DNA of 64,000 nucleotides from Anthoceros angustus (taxonomy: Eukaryota > Streptophyta > Anthocerotopsida > Anthocerotales > Anthocerotaceae), in NCBI GenBank assembly GCA_010909165.1, contig VJWM01000178.1, forward strand, positions 1 through 64,000. The letters are read 5' to 3'. Positions within the stretch are counted from its first letter, which is position 1. Each line of letters starts with the position of its first letter. Position numbers and translations under genes: made by a program. The notes under the pieces were generated by a model. The model was not told the origin of the DNA and ran no database searches. It saw only the letters and a program-made list of their open reading frames with translations. Of this stretch, positions 10,545 through 25,815 are shown in pieces.

Positions 10545-11503
10545 GGCCACATCTTCATGGTAGTTGGCGACACCAATCTTGCATTTGTCAAAGAACATGG
10601 TTTAAATGCCGTACAATAAATGAAGAACAATTGTGTTTTATTAAATAGCGAGAATGGGTTTTACAAGGTCGCAAGATGATGAGGGTGGTGCATTTGTATA
10701 CCGATGTTAAAGTGCGCATTTGCATGTGAGAACTTCGGATATGTTGTGACTTTGCACCTTAAGAGTAGGATTTACATGATTTCGATGGGGTGCGTCGACA
10801 TACCCTTTTTAGCTTCATGTAAATCCTTTTCTTAACCGACGATTTACATGATTGTGACGTCGTGGCGAGATATACGAAGTACATGTACATGCATGTACTT
10901 ACGGACATACACATGAGTCGGAACATAATGGAAGGACATGAGGGATGTTGTTGTAGAAATTTGTGCGGCTACATATTTCACATACATGTCCAAGTCGCTC
11001 TCTCTTTAGAGTACATGTTACAACTCACAAACCATCCCGCATGCGAGTAAATGGAATCCAGCCTTTGAAACCAGTAACAAGGTATGGGATTATCCCAATA
11101 AAATTTAGTTTTCATGACTTCCACATCGGTTGGATTGAGGGTTGATTCGTGGATCCAAGCATATAGGGCCATGGTTTCTTTGTATCTAATTTTTCACCGA
11201 TTTTACACGAAAAAATTGGAATGTTTTGTAGAAAAGCCCAAAATAATGGAATACGTTTTTCGGACATTGTTTTCGATTAATTGACATGAATCGTGGATAT
11301 CTATTGATACTACTACATATATGAATTTCAAATCATCTAAGAATCCACATCTAATTCCAAATTTGAATCACAAGTAACATCTTACATGTACATTCCGCAT
11401 TACATCAAAGTGGATGCAACAATCTGACAGGAGAAACCTAGAAAAAACTAACATCTGGTGACATACTAACATTATGGAACACATATGGTACATATGCTAA
11501 TCG
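10545..11503. other. Unit 1 spacer between DUF7869-like remnant and STP
   Basis: No gene. It holds the 61-base hairpin at 10767-10827, a palindromic ACATGTACATG cluster near 10880 and the 3' flank of the STP gene. Equivalents: 23776-24742, 39166-42011 (triplicated) and 54689-55649. Short minus-strand open frames here are not conserved between units. Confidence 0.6.
10767..10827. repeat. Long hairpin, unit 1
   Basis: The arms AGGATTTACATGA and TCATGTAAATCCT are perfect inverted repeats. The inner arms GGGGTGCG/CGCACCCC are complete in unit 3 but reduced here to GGGGTGCG facing TACCC. It lies about 220 bp past the end of the DUF7869-like frame in every unit. Confidence 0.75.
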
Positions 11504-12948
11504 TTAGACTACATTGACAATCGTGGGAACTTGAGGTGCTCGTAGTGTTTTCTTCATTTGGAACAATCTTCTTCCAAAACTAGTGTGCTCTCAAATGTGG
11601 TGCATGTCATCATGTGAACACCATTAGTTTCCGCAAGAAAATAGATTAGATAGTCATGATAAGTACCCAACCTGCTAAGAAAGAATATGCTATATCTGAA
11701 GATGACACATGCTCAAAAGGCGATTATGAGCGTGAAGCATGTTCATAGAAACATTGATAGCTTGACTGAACGAGTTTCCATGGGAAAAATCTCACTAGGA
11801 AAACCACAAGTGGTCCCCATGACCAAGCAAAAGTCGCTACATATGCGTATAACAATGATGACGCCTGGATCGCGACGTGAGATAATTGTTTTGTACCACC
11901 AAATAAGTAAGCAAAATGATGCCGGCCAATCAGAGGTTGTGTTTGTATCCTCAAGAACAATTTCTACGTCCCAACTCGCTCCACGTTGCTATAGAAACAA
12001 GAGTTGCTCACAGTTAGATCAAATCGAGGAATAAAGAGATGCCTTGCTACCAAAGCCAATTGTCTCGGAACAACACGAGGGCATAACATAATCGATTTAT
12101 TCACATGTTGCTCAAACAAAGGAATAAATAAAGTCATCACAAGTTGTGACGATTTTCCTTTCCAATATGCTATGGTTTCTCCACAAGCTTGATCACTTAA
12201 TATCCTCAAACTCCTCTTGCTCAACTTCAAAAAGTTCAATGCCTCTAGTTCTACAAAGAACTCTCTTTCCTGGCCAAATGACCTCTTTCAATCAAACTGC
12301 GTGTCCGGAAGGAAGAAGCTGCCTATCAACATCAACACCACTGGGATGGCAATAATCCAAGTGACCATTTCCAACCATTAGAAATTGTTCATCGATAGTT
12401 GATGAGTCCAAGACAAGGATACCTATAGTGATAGCCAATTGGAACATCATGTTCAAAGCTCCTATAAATGAGCAGTGAGCCATTCGAGAGATATAGAAGG
12501 CTGGCTGATTCCCAAACCCAACTCCTACTCCTAATAAAATTCTTCCAATAATCAACATTTCTATGTTGACGGCAAATCCATTCAAAAGGGCACCCACACA
12601 AGAAGTCTGTATTGTGCGAATAGATGAAATCCTTCCATAGTTTCTAGCTTAGATGCCACGAAGGAGGCCAAAAGCGGCGAGATAAAGAGAGCGATGTGAA
12701 AAATTGAAGAACGTGATTATCATATTTACAATAATCATCTTCATGTGCCAATTGTTTGCAGGCATAAACATTAGGAAAAGAATTTCACGAGAAATCATCC
12801 ATCCCAGTTTACACCGTATATACCAACGCTCATATCAAATATCAAGCCGCCACTAGCGGCTACAATACAAGCTATCAAGACAAACCAAGTGAGATACCCA
12901 ACATACCTGCCTCCCATGACTTTCCACAACCGCACCCCCTCGAGCCAT
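11504..12948 (-). pseudogene. STP: STP-type hexose/H+ symporter, unit 1 copy, broken
   Basis: Same gene as the better copy at 55650-57172. The ends are set by homology: ATG on the minus strand at 12948 and TAA at 11504-11506. Recognisable blocks are [20 protein letters not shown] near 12560, [13 protein letters not shown] near 12440 and [12 protein letters not shown]-type debris of the [11 protein letters not shown] block near 11800. The locus is about 75 bp shorter than in unit 4 and is interrupted by many indels, more than in any other copy. No intron is evident. As written it cannot encode a 12-helix transporter. Confidence 0.75.
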
Positions 12949-13734
12949 GATTACAACTATGAGAGAGAATCTTTATGCGGTTACACAATAGAATTGAGAA
13001 CTAGCTATGTGAGAGTCTTAATGAAGAAGTGTAATTGAGAACAATGCAAGTCAAACAACCTACAAATAGACCTCCTTTGAGGGACATATATAGTACATTA
13101 AAGGCGGGTTTCTCGATCACTACAACATAATGTCGATGTAACATAATATTACCGCAAAAGCTGCTATATAAAAGAAATGTTTATTTTGTCCATAAAAATG
13201 CGACTTTTCCAAGCGAGTTAAAAGAATTATATAAGTATCAATTAGGAAAAAACCTCTCTCAAGTATTACGCTAATCATATATATACAATATTTAGGTTTT
13301 TATAGTAATATATGTATCCATGATCGGACTTGATGATTGATTGATTGATTTTATTTAATTGCGATCTCTCCTTAAGGAAAACCAACGTGCCCTATGCAAG
13401 GTAGGTGAAAGCACATATCAAATGTTAGTGAAAAAACCAAATAGTGCAGTATACTGTTACTAACCATTCATGAGTAATCTGGACCTTGTGCTTAATACTT
13501 TTGACTCGAATTTGAAAGATGTCACACCGCGGTAGTATGAACATGAGCATAAATTTACGCCATGTCCTCCATGTAGCAATTGTATGCAGTGTATAAGCAC
13601 ACGAAAACCTAAAGCCAATTATTGATACTGTGAGGGCTAAATTCCCTAGTAAGGTGAGGCCCCGTGTTGCAACAAAGAAAGCTGGGTGTGGATCACATAT
13701 ATGTAGATCTTGCTGCAACCTCCGATCCTTCTAA

Positions 13735-13945
13735 CCCTTCAATGGACATGTCTTTCAAGGAAGCTATGGTCACATTAGACTTTCATACTTTACTAGCTTG
13801 TTCACACCCTTCAATGGACATGTCTTTCAAGGAAGCTATGGTCACATTAGACTTCACACTTTACTAGCTTGTTCACCCCAACCAATGGACATGTCTTTCA
13901 AGAAGCTATGGTCACATTAGACTTTCATACTTTAAACTTGTTACG
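13735..13945 (+). repeat. 71-bp triple repeat, unit 1
   Basis: Three tandem copies starting with CAATGGACATGTCTTTCAAG at about 13740, 13812 and 13883. Period 72 then 71. The third copy has a small deletion. The repeat is not a multiple of three in the other units, so it is not coding. Confidence 0.85.
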
Positions 13946-14530
13946 CACCTGTTGCATTGCACCGCTTGTGAGCGCACATCATACCTAGGACAATGGTATT
14001 ACGGCCATCGATCGCCATTATGCACTCTGGCTCACACCTTGGCTGCGCCTGGACAAGCCCATCATGAGATGCACACACATGGCGACCTGGACAACCCCTC
14101 ACGCATCGGCCAAGAAACTACTGGCCCTAACCCCATGACCTATTTGGAGAACGCGTGGGGCGCATCACTAATTTCCCTATCTACTACTTATATCCTAGTT
14201 ATCCTTGGGCTGTGATACCTCTATTTACCTCATTGTATGTATTTATGTGCCTTACTTGCTTATGTCTTAGGCTTTGCAATTGCCCTTGGGCTTTGGCAAT
14301 TGCTCTTGCTCTTCACGCCTATATGTATATATCTATGTAGGCCTATTGACAAAGGCCTATGTAGTTTCTTCCGTAAAGAAGGGTCCAAAAGTAGGTATAT
14401 ATATATATTGATTAAAATTCACTCTTAAAATGAATAATTGTACTATGTCTATATATGTGAGTATAAGTAGGTACTCTACATATCAAAGCTAAAGTTAGTC
14501 CATTAGCAAATGCAATCTATTGTACATGTG

Positions 14531-14850
14531 GAGCTGCCGATTTGGTAATGCAAAAGGAACCTCTAACTATTTGAGGCGTCCTAACTAATAAAGGTGCTAA
14601 CTATTTTATTCTTCCAAACGCTCCATGTCTCTCCACCTTGCACTGCATCTAGAATCCAATATGGTGGTGCCTAACGTAATCTCATTATGTACACGCAGGC
14701 AACTGCCGATTTGGTAATCCAAAAAGGAGGTGCTAACTATTTGAGGCGTCCTACCTATTAGAGGTGCTAACTATTTCATTCTTCAAAACTGTCCTTTCTT
14801 GTCTCTCCATGTTCTTGCTGGCATCTAGAATCCTCCAGTGGTGCCCATTT
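14531..14850 (+). repeat. About 170-bp direct dimer upstream of CDC48, unit 1
   Basis: Two degenerate copies, each starting CTGCCGATTTGGTAAT and containing AGGTGCTAACTATTT, GAGGCGTCCTA and CATCTAGAAT in the same order. The second copy starts near 14702. It lies 175-495 bp before the CDC48 start codon. Confidence 0.8.
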
Positions 14851-15025
14851 GTGGTCGTAATGTAACGCAATCCTCGATGTTGGCTACAGGCTACAGGCTG
14901 CATCGGGCGGTGTGGGCGCTGTAATGGTGGGTGGTCTACTTGTTGCAGCCTGCCACTAATTGGAGATAAGGTTGTTAGGCCAGCGTTGCGTACGTAGTGA
15001 GAGCGATATCACCGGCTCAATGACC

Positions 15026-18139
<3,114 letters not shown>

Positions 18140-18467
18140 AGTAGTCTATCAATGTTGAAGTATATGCCAATGCCTAGTGGGAGCAAGTTGACTCACCCTT
18201 CATTCTGTCGCACCCAGAGGCTGCATGGACCCACAATTTGCTCTAGTGCTCAGCTGTTGCATTTGCCCCAGGAAAGTATAGGCCACTGAGATCTCCTCAG
18301 GTTGACTTCATGGGAGCCACAAAACTGTTTGGCATGTCCACAATTTAGCTTTGTCCTCCACAGCTGCATAACTTTGTTTGGAAGGCACCTACCGTACCTT
18401 GCCATTTGGTGCATGTATGAATGTAAAACAACATGTATGAATGTTCCACCTACTACCCTTCCTTTCC
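18140..18467. other. Convergent 3' region between CDC48 and ABCG7-like remnant, unit 1
   Basis: About 330 bp between the two stop codons; equivalents are 33531-33862, 48861-49192 and 62582-62912. No gene is seen. It should hold both 3' UTRs. It is highly conserved across units, with only scattered indels. Confidence 0.55.
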
Positions 18468-19630
18468 TCAACTGGATTGTCGTGGAGGTGGAGCCTCCAG
18501 GCCTTTATCGAAGTCTCTTCTTCTCAAGATCGAATTCGTCAGCCAGTACAGGCCAAAGCAATGCCAACCCCTGTTGCAGGTGCGTCTCTGCCGAGCTTTC
18601 GACAAACGATAGCCGCTCAAAACTTGCTCACCATTCCAAACATCAGGACTGGAGGCTTCGGATGTCAGACCTTGAACTCGTTAATGCTTAGGCCCTGAAA
18701 TGCCCAGCTGATGTCCCTGTGGCATCCATCTGAATATTTGGGGTGTGTATCCTGGAGTCGACATAGTAGCCACCGAAGACGTTGAAGACTGTCGCATGAG
18801 CGAATGGCCCAACTAGCTGCCATGGCTGCCTGAAGTGGGCACGATGGCTCCCACTGCTGATCCCATTGCAGTTGCTGCAGATGCCTCCACTGTCACAAGA
18901 CCCGCAAATTCATTGTTGTGTTTGTAGCTGCCACCTGCAATAGCCCCATGCGATCTTGTATAGATTTCTGCAGGAGTCCCATCCCCAGAAGATAGAGGGA
19001 AGATGATGAGCTTTTATGGCCATACTACTTAATTATCCACCGAGTTCGGCAACTGGAGGTCGGACGCCGTCACGGTATCCCTCACAGTGAGCTGCGAGAA
19101 GAAGAGATCATCTTGCCTGACATACGCAACCTTGAGGCCTGAGTGAGCATCTGCAGCAGTACCGCAATTAATCGACACCAATCCACTCCAGCCGTTGACG
19201 TAGCTTGCTGGAGCCAGCTGCCCTCGCCAGCACATTCAGCTGAGACATTTCCGTGCACATCCTTGAGCAGATGCTTCACTGACTGACTGCCCTTGCTTGT
19301 CCACAAGGACGCAGCTCATCGCCTCCTCTCCAGGGTCACAGGCCTCTCAGAACTGCTCCGCCGCTCCCGCCTGGCCTTCCGAGCCCTTGCTTGAAGCCTC
19401 CTGCCCCCCGCCGCAAGCCCAGCGGCTCCTGCCGCCAGCAGCCCAAGGCCATAGCCGCTCGCATGGCCCGTGCTCCAGCAGCCTGGGACAAACAAGCAAA
19501 GCCAACGGCACACGGATTATAGTTTATTAGCTGACTACCAACACACGCAGCGCATTCATGCCTCACCACATTCTCGTCACAAGTTCCTGCACTTCTCACC
19601 AACCGCTTGCTTCTCTTCAGCCTTCTGTCG
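18468..19630 (-). pseudogene. ABCG7: ABCG7-like half transporter pseudogene, unit 1
   Basis: Minus strand. It contains the LLKDVHGN block near 19260, the VRQDDLFFSQLTVRDTV block near 19100 (AYVRQDDLFFSQL) and the C-terminal INEFKGL/ERLSF area near 18680. It lacks Walker A and most of the distal ATPase domain, as in the other units. The start codon seen in units 2 and 3 is destroyed here (TGTCGCG where CAT should be), so the 5' limit is approximate. It is convergent with CDC48. Confidence 0.7.
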
Positions 19631-20240
19631 CGCGCTGCCGCTAAGCCCTAACCTCTACGCACAACAACTTTGTGCTTATAATTGTATACACGGAAATGGA
19701 GCCAATAGGACTTGCAGGAATGACATGCAACTTTCAGATTTTGATGATGAATCCAGCAGGGGAATGACATTTGTCCTCCTCTCACAGCCAACACTGCAAT
19801 GTTCAGCCTTCTCCAGTTGGCGGTTTCGCCCCATCGCGCACAGGATTGAAAAAGCATTTACCAAGGCATGGAAATGTACTTGGTACCAAAACGAAAACTC
19901 TGGCATCAACATGCTCAGAACATGCCTCCTAACTTCCCAGCATATGCACACGGTGTAACGAGCTCTGAGCGCGTGACGTAGCTCAGGGCAAGGTCCTGAC
20001 TTTCCAGTCAGTCTTCGGGCCGGATCTCTTACAGATTTGCTCGAGATTTCACCAAACCCACTAAAGCGAACCCATATAGGGAGAGCATCCAACTAGGCAT
20101 CAAAGAGTTGGGAGAGAAGACCACGTCAATTGTTGCTTGCTTAATAGGCATGTACGCATGTCTCTTTGGGAGAGCATGAGATTTAGCTAAGTTGGGACGT
20201 TTGTTCAGAGCCCTTTGAGCAGACCTGCTTTCACAACTTA
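19631..20240. other. Unit 1 tail upstream of ABCG7-like remnant
   Basis: About 0.6 kb with no recognised gene; equivalents are 35046-35662 and 50374-50990. Short open stretches in both strands are not preserved in frame. It would be the promoter side of the ABCG7-like gene. Confidence 0.5.
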
Positions 20241-22184
20241 CTAACTAAAACTCACCTCCCCATGCTCTGAGGGCAGGCATTAGCCTTGGCTACTGTCGGA
20301 AACAATTACAGGGCCAGCTCGAATTCTGGCCCTAACGGTGTCAGCAAAATCTTTAGCTCAGCCAATCTACTGGCCAGTGGCCAACAAAGTTGGCCGCAAC
20401 TACTTGTTATTCACAGGGCGTCCACAGACTGTTGCTTATCCGCCTGGCAGAGCCTCGCAGCATGCCTCTGCCAAAAACACGATGATTGAATTTGCTCAGA
20501 CCACGTACGTGGTCCGTCACTCATGTACAGGTGGGAAATTTTCCGCAGTATCCCTGAAAGACTGCAAAGAGAGATAGAGTTAACATCATGATCATTTCTC
20601 CTCTTACCACCTTCGGTGATGTCCACATTATCACACACCCCAGTAGTGCTCACCGCTGCCAGAAAAGGACGAGACAGGAGAAACGTACCAGATTTTTCTA
20701 AACTAGGCTCATATAAGCTAGTGAAGTTTGTTCTATCCCCAATCCTAGAACATTAATCGTTTTGCTGCAGCCTCTAGCATGGTTAACTTCAAGACAAACC
20801 ACACTCGTTATCGCATCTAAATTACGGTATGTTCTATAGGGTCCAAGGATTAGCTTCTAAATTACCCTTTGGACATACGTGCAAATTGATAGCATCGTAA
20901 TGAACCTTGTCCAAGATCTTCCTTTCACATATCTAGAGTTCTATTGCAAGAATTGGTGTAATGATTTATTTGCCCTCATGCAAATCATATATGTTTCTTT
21001 TCTTTGAGGAATATAGTCATTGTCCAATATTTTCCTCTTGGTATGACTTTGTCTTCCAAGCTTAAGGCATATGGATGATCACTTTGTTATTGATCAAAAG
21101 CATGGCTAGGTGCAGCTTTGTCTTCCAAGGCATGTGGATGATCACTTTGTTATTGATCAAGAGCATGCCTAGGTTGTTCACCCAAAAGAACTCTATAGGA
21201 ACACTACTTCTGCTGTTGCATATTTGAAATTCCACATAGACTCTACTACTATGCCTCTTGTGTTTGAAATTCCACGGAGGAACATATGTATCAGAGACGT
21301 TATGCTTTCAATATACTTGTGGAATTTACAATCACCTATCACACATTGATGCTTTTGAGCGATTGTCTAGGAAAAACGGTTTAGACCACAAAGCCCTTTA
21401 AGGCTATAGGGGTTACACTTTGCGCACCCTCCCCAAACATGACACTTTGCCTATTTTAATTTTTAAATGTTTGGGTGCTGGGAGTACTCCCATGAAAATT
21501 GACAACAACCATAAAACTCAGGGACCGTAACAAGAAGATTGTTTAGGAGTGCGCCGGTATACCGGCACACTGACTTTTGATTTATGCCAAAATCGGCATT
21601 TCTCCACCCACGATCATGCTATTTTAAACAAAAAGAAAGATCGAGTCCCCAGATAATGTCACATTCTCCATCATCCTCCTCTTCACCGAAATAGTCTTGA
21701 CATTCATAAGTGAAAACGATCTTGATTGTTTGTTGTGTGTCCCATTCTCATCCCATACCGCCACCGCCATCAATTCATTTGAGGGGCCAGCTCTTTGAGT
21801 TCTTTGTGTGCCCCTTCTTACCCATTAGTAAACCTCGCAACTTCCTCTTAGTGGTACCGTTAGTGCAAATTTCTTTTGCCCAATTTTGAAACCCCTCTTG
21901 TAAACTTCTCTTGTGGTCTTCTCATCGATCGAAGTTGCTCAAGGCTTTCACCCTCTGTGGAATGTACATGGCACACCGGGGTCATTTTCTATGGCCACAA
22001 CATTCCTCCTCTTCGATGGCGTACCACGGAAAAATGGGACCGGCGCAAGCATCTACCACCCGATCCTTCTCATTCTTGAACATGTTACGCATGCTCATCA
22101 ATCCACGTGGCTTTTGATATGGGCAAACCAACTGCTTGGCAGCAGTGGTGAAAATGTTCACGACAGTCCCTTGCCGGATAACTC

Positions 22185-23775
22185 AGGAAGAACATCTACA
22201 GTCAATCGCCTTTGCAACAGAGAGGCCACAGGCTCATTCGATATACTCCTACTCACGATGATGAACTCCACAGCTCCACTATTCCGTGTTCGGGAATATT
22301 TATTTTCCCGCACTAAAGTTTGAATCGCTCCCTTCACCTTGCTGGCCAGGCCTCCTATGACAAGGGCAGGTCATCCATGCCATGCATAAGAATGACTCTA
22401 AAAACATCGACGATGAGACCTCTTGGGAATTGCTTGGAAATATAAATAGCGACGCCAACGACGATCACCGCATAAAACATGTTATATTGAATTATGAGAA
22501 TTTACTTCCAAATGTTTTGTATTTGCAACTCGACAACACGACACGTGAAAATAAAACGCCTGCTATTTGCCTACCTTAACATGTTGGTCTCATTGCGAGC
22601 CTTTGAGAAGATCAAGGTAGGCTTCCTCCTTGTTGGGCACACACCATGATCGTAGACCAAATGTTCTCCAGTTTTTCATTGTGCTAAGGCATAAGGAGGC
22701 TTTTACCTTGCCCAAACTCACCTTTGTGTTGGAAAATGCTTATACTCCAAACCCTTGATTGTATTGGTACCGAGTTCCCGATTTTAGAAGGTATGTTTGG
22801 CCCATCCTAATAGTAGGGCTGGCTACCAATGGGTATTGTCATAGTTGCACAACATCTCTTTTGCTTGTCTCAAAATAACTCGAGAGGAGAGGAGGACCGC
22901 GGTTTCATTACTGATGCGAGGTAAACAATATTCAAGAGCATAATCGATCCACCAATGAAGGCCTCGAGTTTCTTGAAGCATGTGCTAGAAGGACCAATTT
23001 TGCTGCCCCCAATGTCTTTGGAAGTAAGGAGCAAAAGCACTTGAAGGAAGAGATCGAAAGGTTGTTATCGATTATCCGCCAAGTTGGAGGAGAAATTAAA
23101 AGACATTTTGGCTAAGATGTATGGTGGGAATCGTTTTGGGAAGAACAAGAGGGCATTGTGGACATCATAAATTCAAGGTCCCTACAGAATTGAAGAATCC
23201 TTGGCGATGGTATAATCGAGAAGAAGCGGAGATCTGCGGCATTCTTTACATTCCGGATGTTGAAGTCCTTCCTCATCCATTGCTGCGAGAAGTGCCTCGA
23301 TGAGACATGTATGTAGCTAGGTGCAGTCCTTGCAAGAATGATGCAACAAATCGTCCTTTTTGGATGCGAAGGTGCCTCACATAGATTTGGTCGAAAAGAT
23401 CACCTTTCATGAAAGGTCACCGGTGGGTGACACAAAACATAGATGCTTTTGAAGGAAGCTACATGGAAGAGATGATATTGGACGAAGTGCTTAGAGGGCG
23501 GTCAAGGCGTTGCGGTGAGCCCAGGCGGTCAAGAAGAATGTCGATCTTGATCATTCTTGACACATTTGTTTTGGCCTATGGGTTTGAACTAACTCGAACT
23601 AAAGCGGTGAAAGGCCCAAACACGTTCAATTATTAGGCAAAACCTTATGACGCTCCGCCATTACAGAAGATATGCCAATCCGGAGAACCAAGGCCGTGGA
23701 AGGGCGAACAACGCACGATGATGTGGCTATTGAAGGCGACACTTAGTGCGTCTAGAGGCCTTATCAATAGGATGA
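22185..23775 (+). pseudogene. DUF7869-like element gene remnant, unit 2
   Basis: The block NYENLLPNVLYLQLDNTTRE at about 22490-22550 is intact here. It is followed by the LLVGHTHD-type motif at about 22631-22660, here interrupted by an inserted CA so that the His-Thr-His reading shifts. Then come a KLEEKLK-type segment near 23070 and MKGHRWVTQNIDAFEGSYME at 23409. The C-terminal frame ends at 23775 by comparison with unit 4. The order of blocks is the same as in the other units. It is separated from the STP gene by the hairpin spacer. Confidence 0.6.
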
Positions 23776-23998
23776 GGCCACATCTTCATGGTAGTTGGAA
23801 TTACACGAATCTTGCATTTGTCAAAGAACATGGTTTAAATGCCGACAATAAATGAAGAACAATTGTGTTTTATTAAATAGCGAGAATGGGTTTTGGCAAG
23901 GTCGCAGATGATGAGGTGGTGCATTTGTATCTGCGATGCTAGTGCGCATTTGCATCGTGAGAATCTTGCGGATATGGATGACTTTGCACCTTAAGAGT

Positions 23999-24063
23999 AG
24001 GATTTACATGATTTGATGGGGGTGCGTCGACATACCCGCACCCCTTAGCTTCATGTAAATCCT
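23999..24063. repeat. Long hairpin, unit 2
   Basis: Outer arms as in unit 1; inner arms GGGGGTGCG and CGCACCCC around GTCGACATAC. A palindromic GTACATGTACATGCGACATG cluster follows at about 24110. Confidence 0.8.
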
Positions 24064-24325
24064 TTTCTTTCGTTTTACATGATTGTGGCGTGGGTGGGCG
24101 GTATACAAGTACATGTACATGCGACATGTACTTGGACGACTACACATGAGTCGGAACATAATGGAAGGACATGAGGGATGTTGTAGAAATTTGTGCGGCT
24201 ACATATTTCACATACATGTCCAAGTCGTCTCTCTTTAGAGTACATGTTACAACTCACAAACCATCCCGCATGCGAGTAAATGGAATCCAAATTTTGAAAC
24301 CGTAAAGGTATGGGATTATCCCGAC

Positions 24326-25815
24326 AATAAAATTTAGTTTTCATGACTTCCATCTCGGTTGGATTGAGGGTTGGCGATTCGTGGATCCAAGCATATAGGG
24401 CCATGGTTTTGGTGTATCTAAGTTTTCACTGTTTTTTACACGAAAAATTGGAATGTTTTGCAGAAAAGTCCAAAATAATGGAATAAGCCGTTTTTCCCTG
24501 GACGTTGTTTTTGGTACTAATTGACATGAATCGTGGATATCTATTGATACTACAATCTATGAATTTCAAATCATCTAAGAATCCACATCTAATTCCAAAT
24601 TTGAATCACAAGTAACATCTTCCATGTACATTCACGTACATTAAAGTGGATGCAACAATACAGGGAGAAACCTAGAAAAAACTAACATATTACTGACATA
24701 CTAACATTATGGAACACTTATGGTACATATGTACCTAGTATGTTAGACTACATTGACAATCGTGGGAACTTCAGGTGCTCGCGTAGTGTTTTCTTCATTT
24801 GGAACAATCTTCTTCCAAAACCAGTGTGCTCTCCAAACGTGGTCCATGTCATCTATGTGAACACCATTAGTTTCCGCAAGAAGAAATAGATGAAGATAGT
24901 CATGATAAGTACCCAACTGCGAAGAAAAAGAATATGCCATCAAGATGACATAGCATGCTCAAAAAGGCTTGGCGATTATGAACGTGAAGAGCATGTTCAT
25001 AGAAACATTGATAGCTTGACCTGTTGAACGAGTTTCCATGGGAAAAATCTCACTAGGAACAAGCCACCCAAGTGGTCCCCATGACCAAGCAAAAGCTGCT
25101 ACATATGTGCAGATAACAATGATGACGCCAATCGCAGCACCGTGAGATAATTGTTTTGTACCACCAAATAAGCAAGCAAGAATGATGCCAATAATCAGCT
25201 GAGAGGTTATCATTTGTATGCCTCCCTGTAAGAACAATTTTCTACGTCCAATCCACATCCGCTAGAAACAAGAGTTGCTACGGTTAGCTCGAAATCGAGG
25301 AATAAAGAGATGCCTTGCTACCAAAGCCAATTGTCCGGAACAACAGGCATAAAACATAATCGCATTTATTCACTCAGCTCAAACAAAGGAATAAGTAAAG
25401 TCATCACAAGTTGTGGACGATTTTTCCTTTCCAATATGCTCTTGTATGGTTTCTCCACAAGCTTGGATCGCAAACTTGCTGCGAATATCCTCAAACTCTT
25501 GCTCAACTTCAAAAGTTCAATGCCTCTAGTTCTACAAAGAACTCTCTTTCCGCCGCCAAATGACCTCTTTCAATCAAACTGCTTTGGCGTGTCCGAAGGA
25601 AGAAGCGCCTATCAACATCAACCTGGGATGGCAGCTAATCCAAGTGACCATTTCCAACCATTAGAAATTGTCGCCATACGATAGTTGATGAGTCCAAAGA
25701 ACAAGGATACCTATAGTGATAGCCAATTGGAACATCATGTTCAAAGCTCCTCGTGAGCAGGAGCCATTTCCGAGAGATATAGAGGAACCGATTCCCAAAC
25801 CCAACTCCTACTCCT
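24326..25815. repeat. Nested 1490-bp direct duplication in unit 2, first copy
   Basis: Holds the spacer next to the hairpin plus the 3' two thirds of the STP gene. At 25816 the STP sequence ...CTCCTAATAAAATT jumps to TTAGTTTTCATGACTTCC, which belongs to the spacer at 24326. The shared word AATAAAATT sits exactly at the join. The second copy runs from 25816 into the next rearrangement at 26893. Confidence 0.85.

Larger units (their letters stand above)
12949..15025. promoter_or_regulatory. Unit 1 shared upstream region of STP (-) and CDC48 (+)
   Basis: About 2 kb between divergent start codons; equivalents are 28146-30264, 43509-45591 and 57173-59311. It holds an AT-rich part next to STP (runs of TATATA and ATTGATTGATTG near 13280-13350), the 71-bp triple repeat at 13735-13945, an AT-rich stretch with TATATATATA near 14400 and the 170-bp dimer at 14531-14850. 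No protein frame is conserved across all four units. A bidirectional promoter role is inferred from position only. Confidence 0.55.

Noticed and set aside
13735-13945. 71-bp triple repeat as a CRISPR array or coding repeat
   Set aside because: Repeats abut with no spacers and the context is a plant nuclear gene. The 71-bp period breaks any frame.
14250-14330. Hydrophobic frame (repeats of GLWQL/LALAIAL) upstream of CDC48 as a membrane peptide
   Set aside because: It arises from the repeated word CTTTGGCAATTGC; frames differ between units and no start or conserved end is kept.
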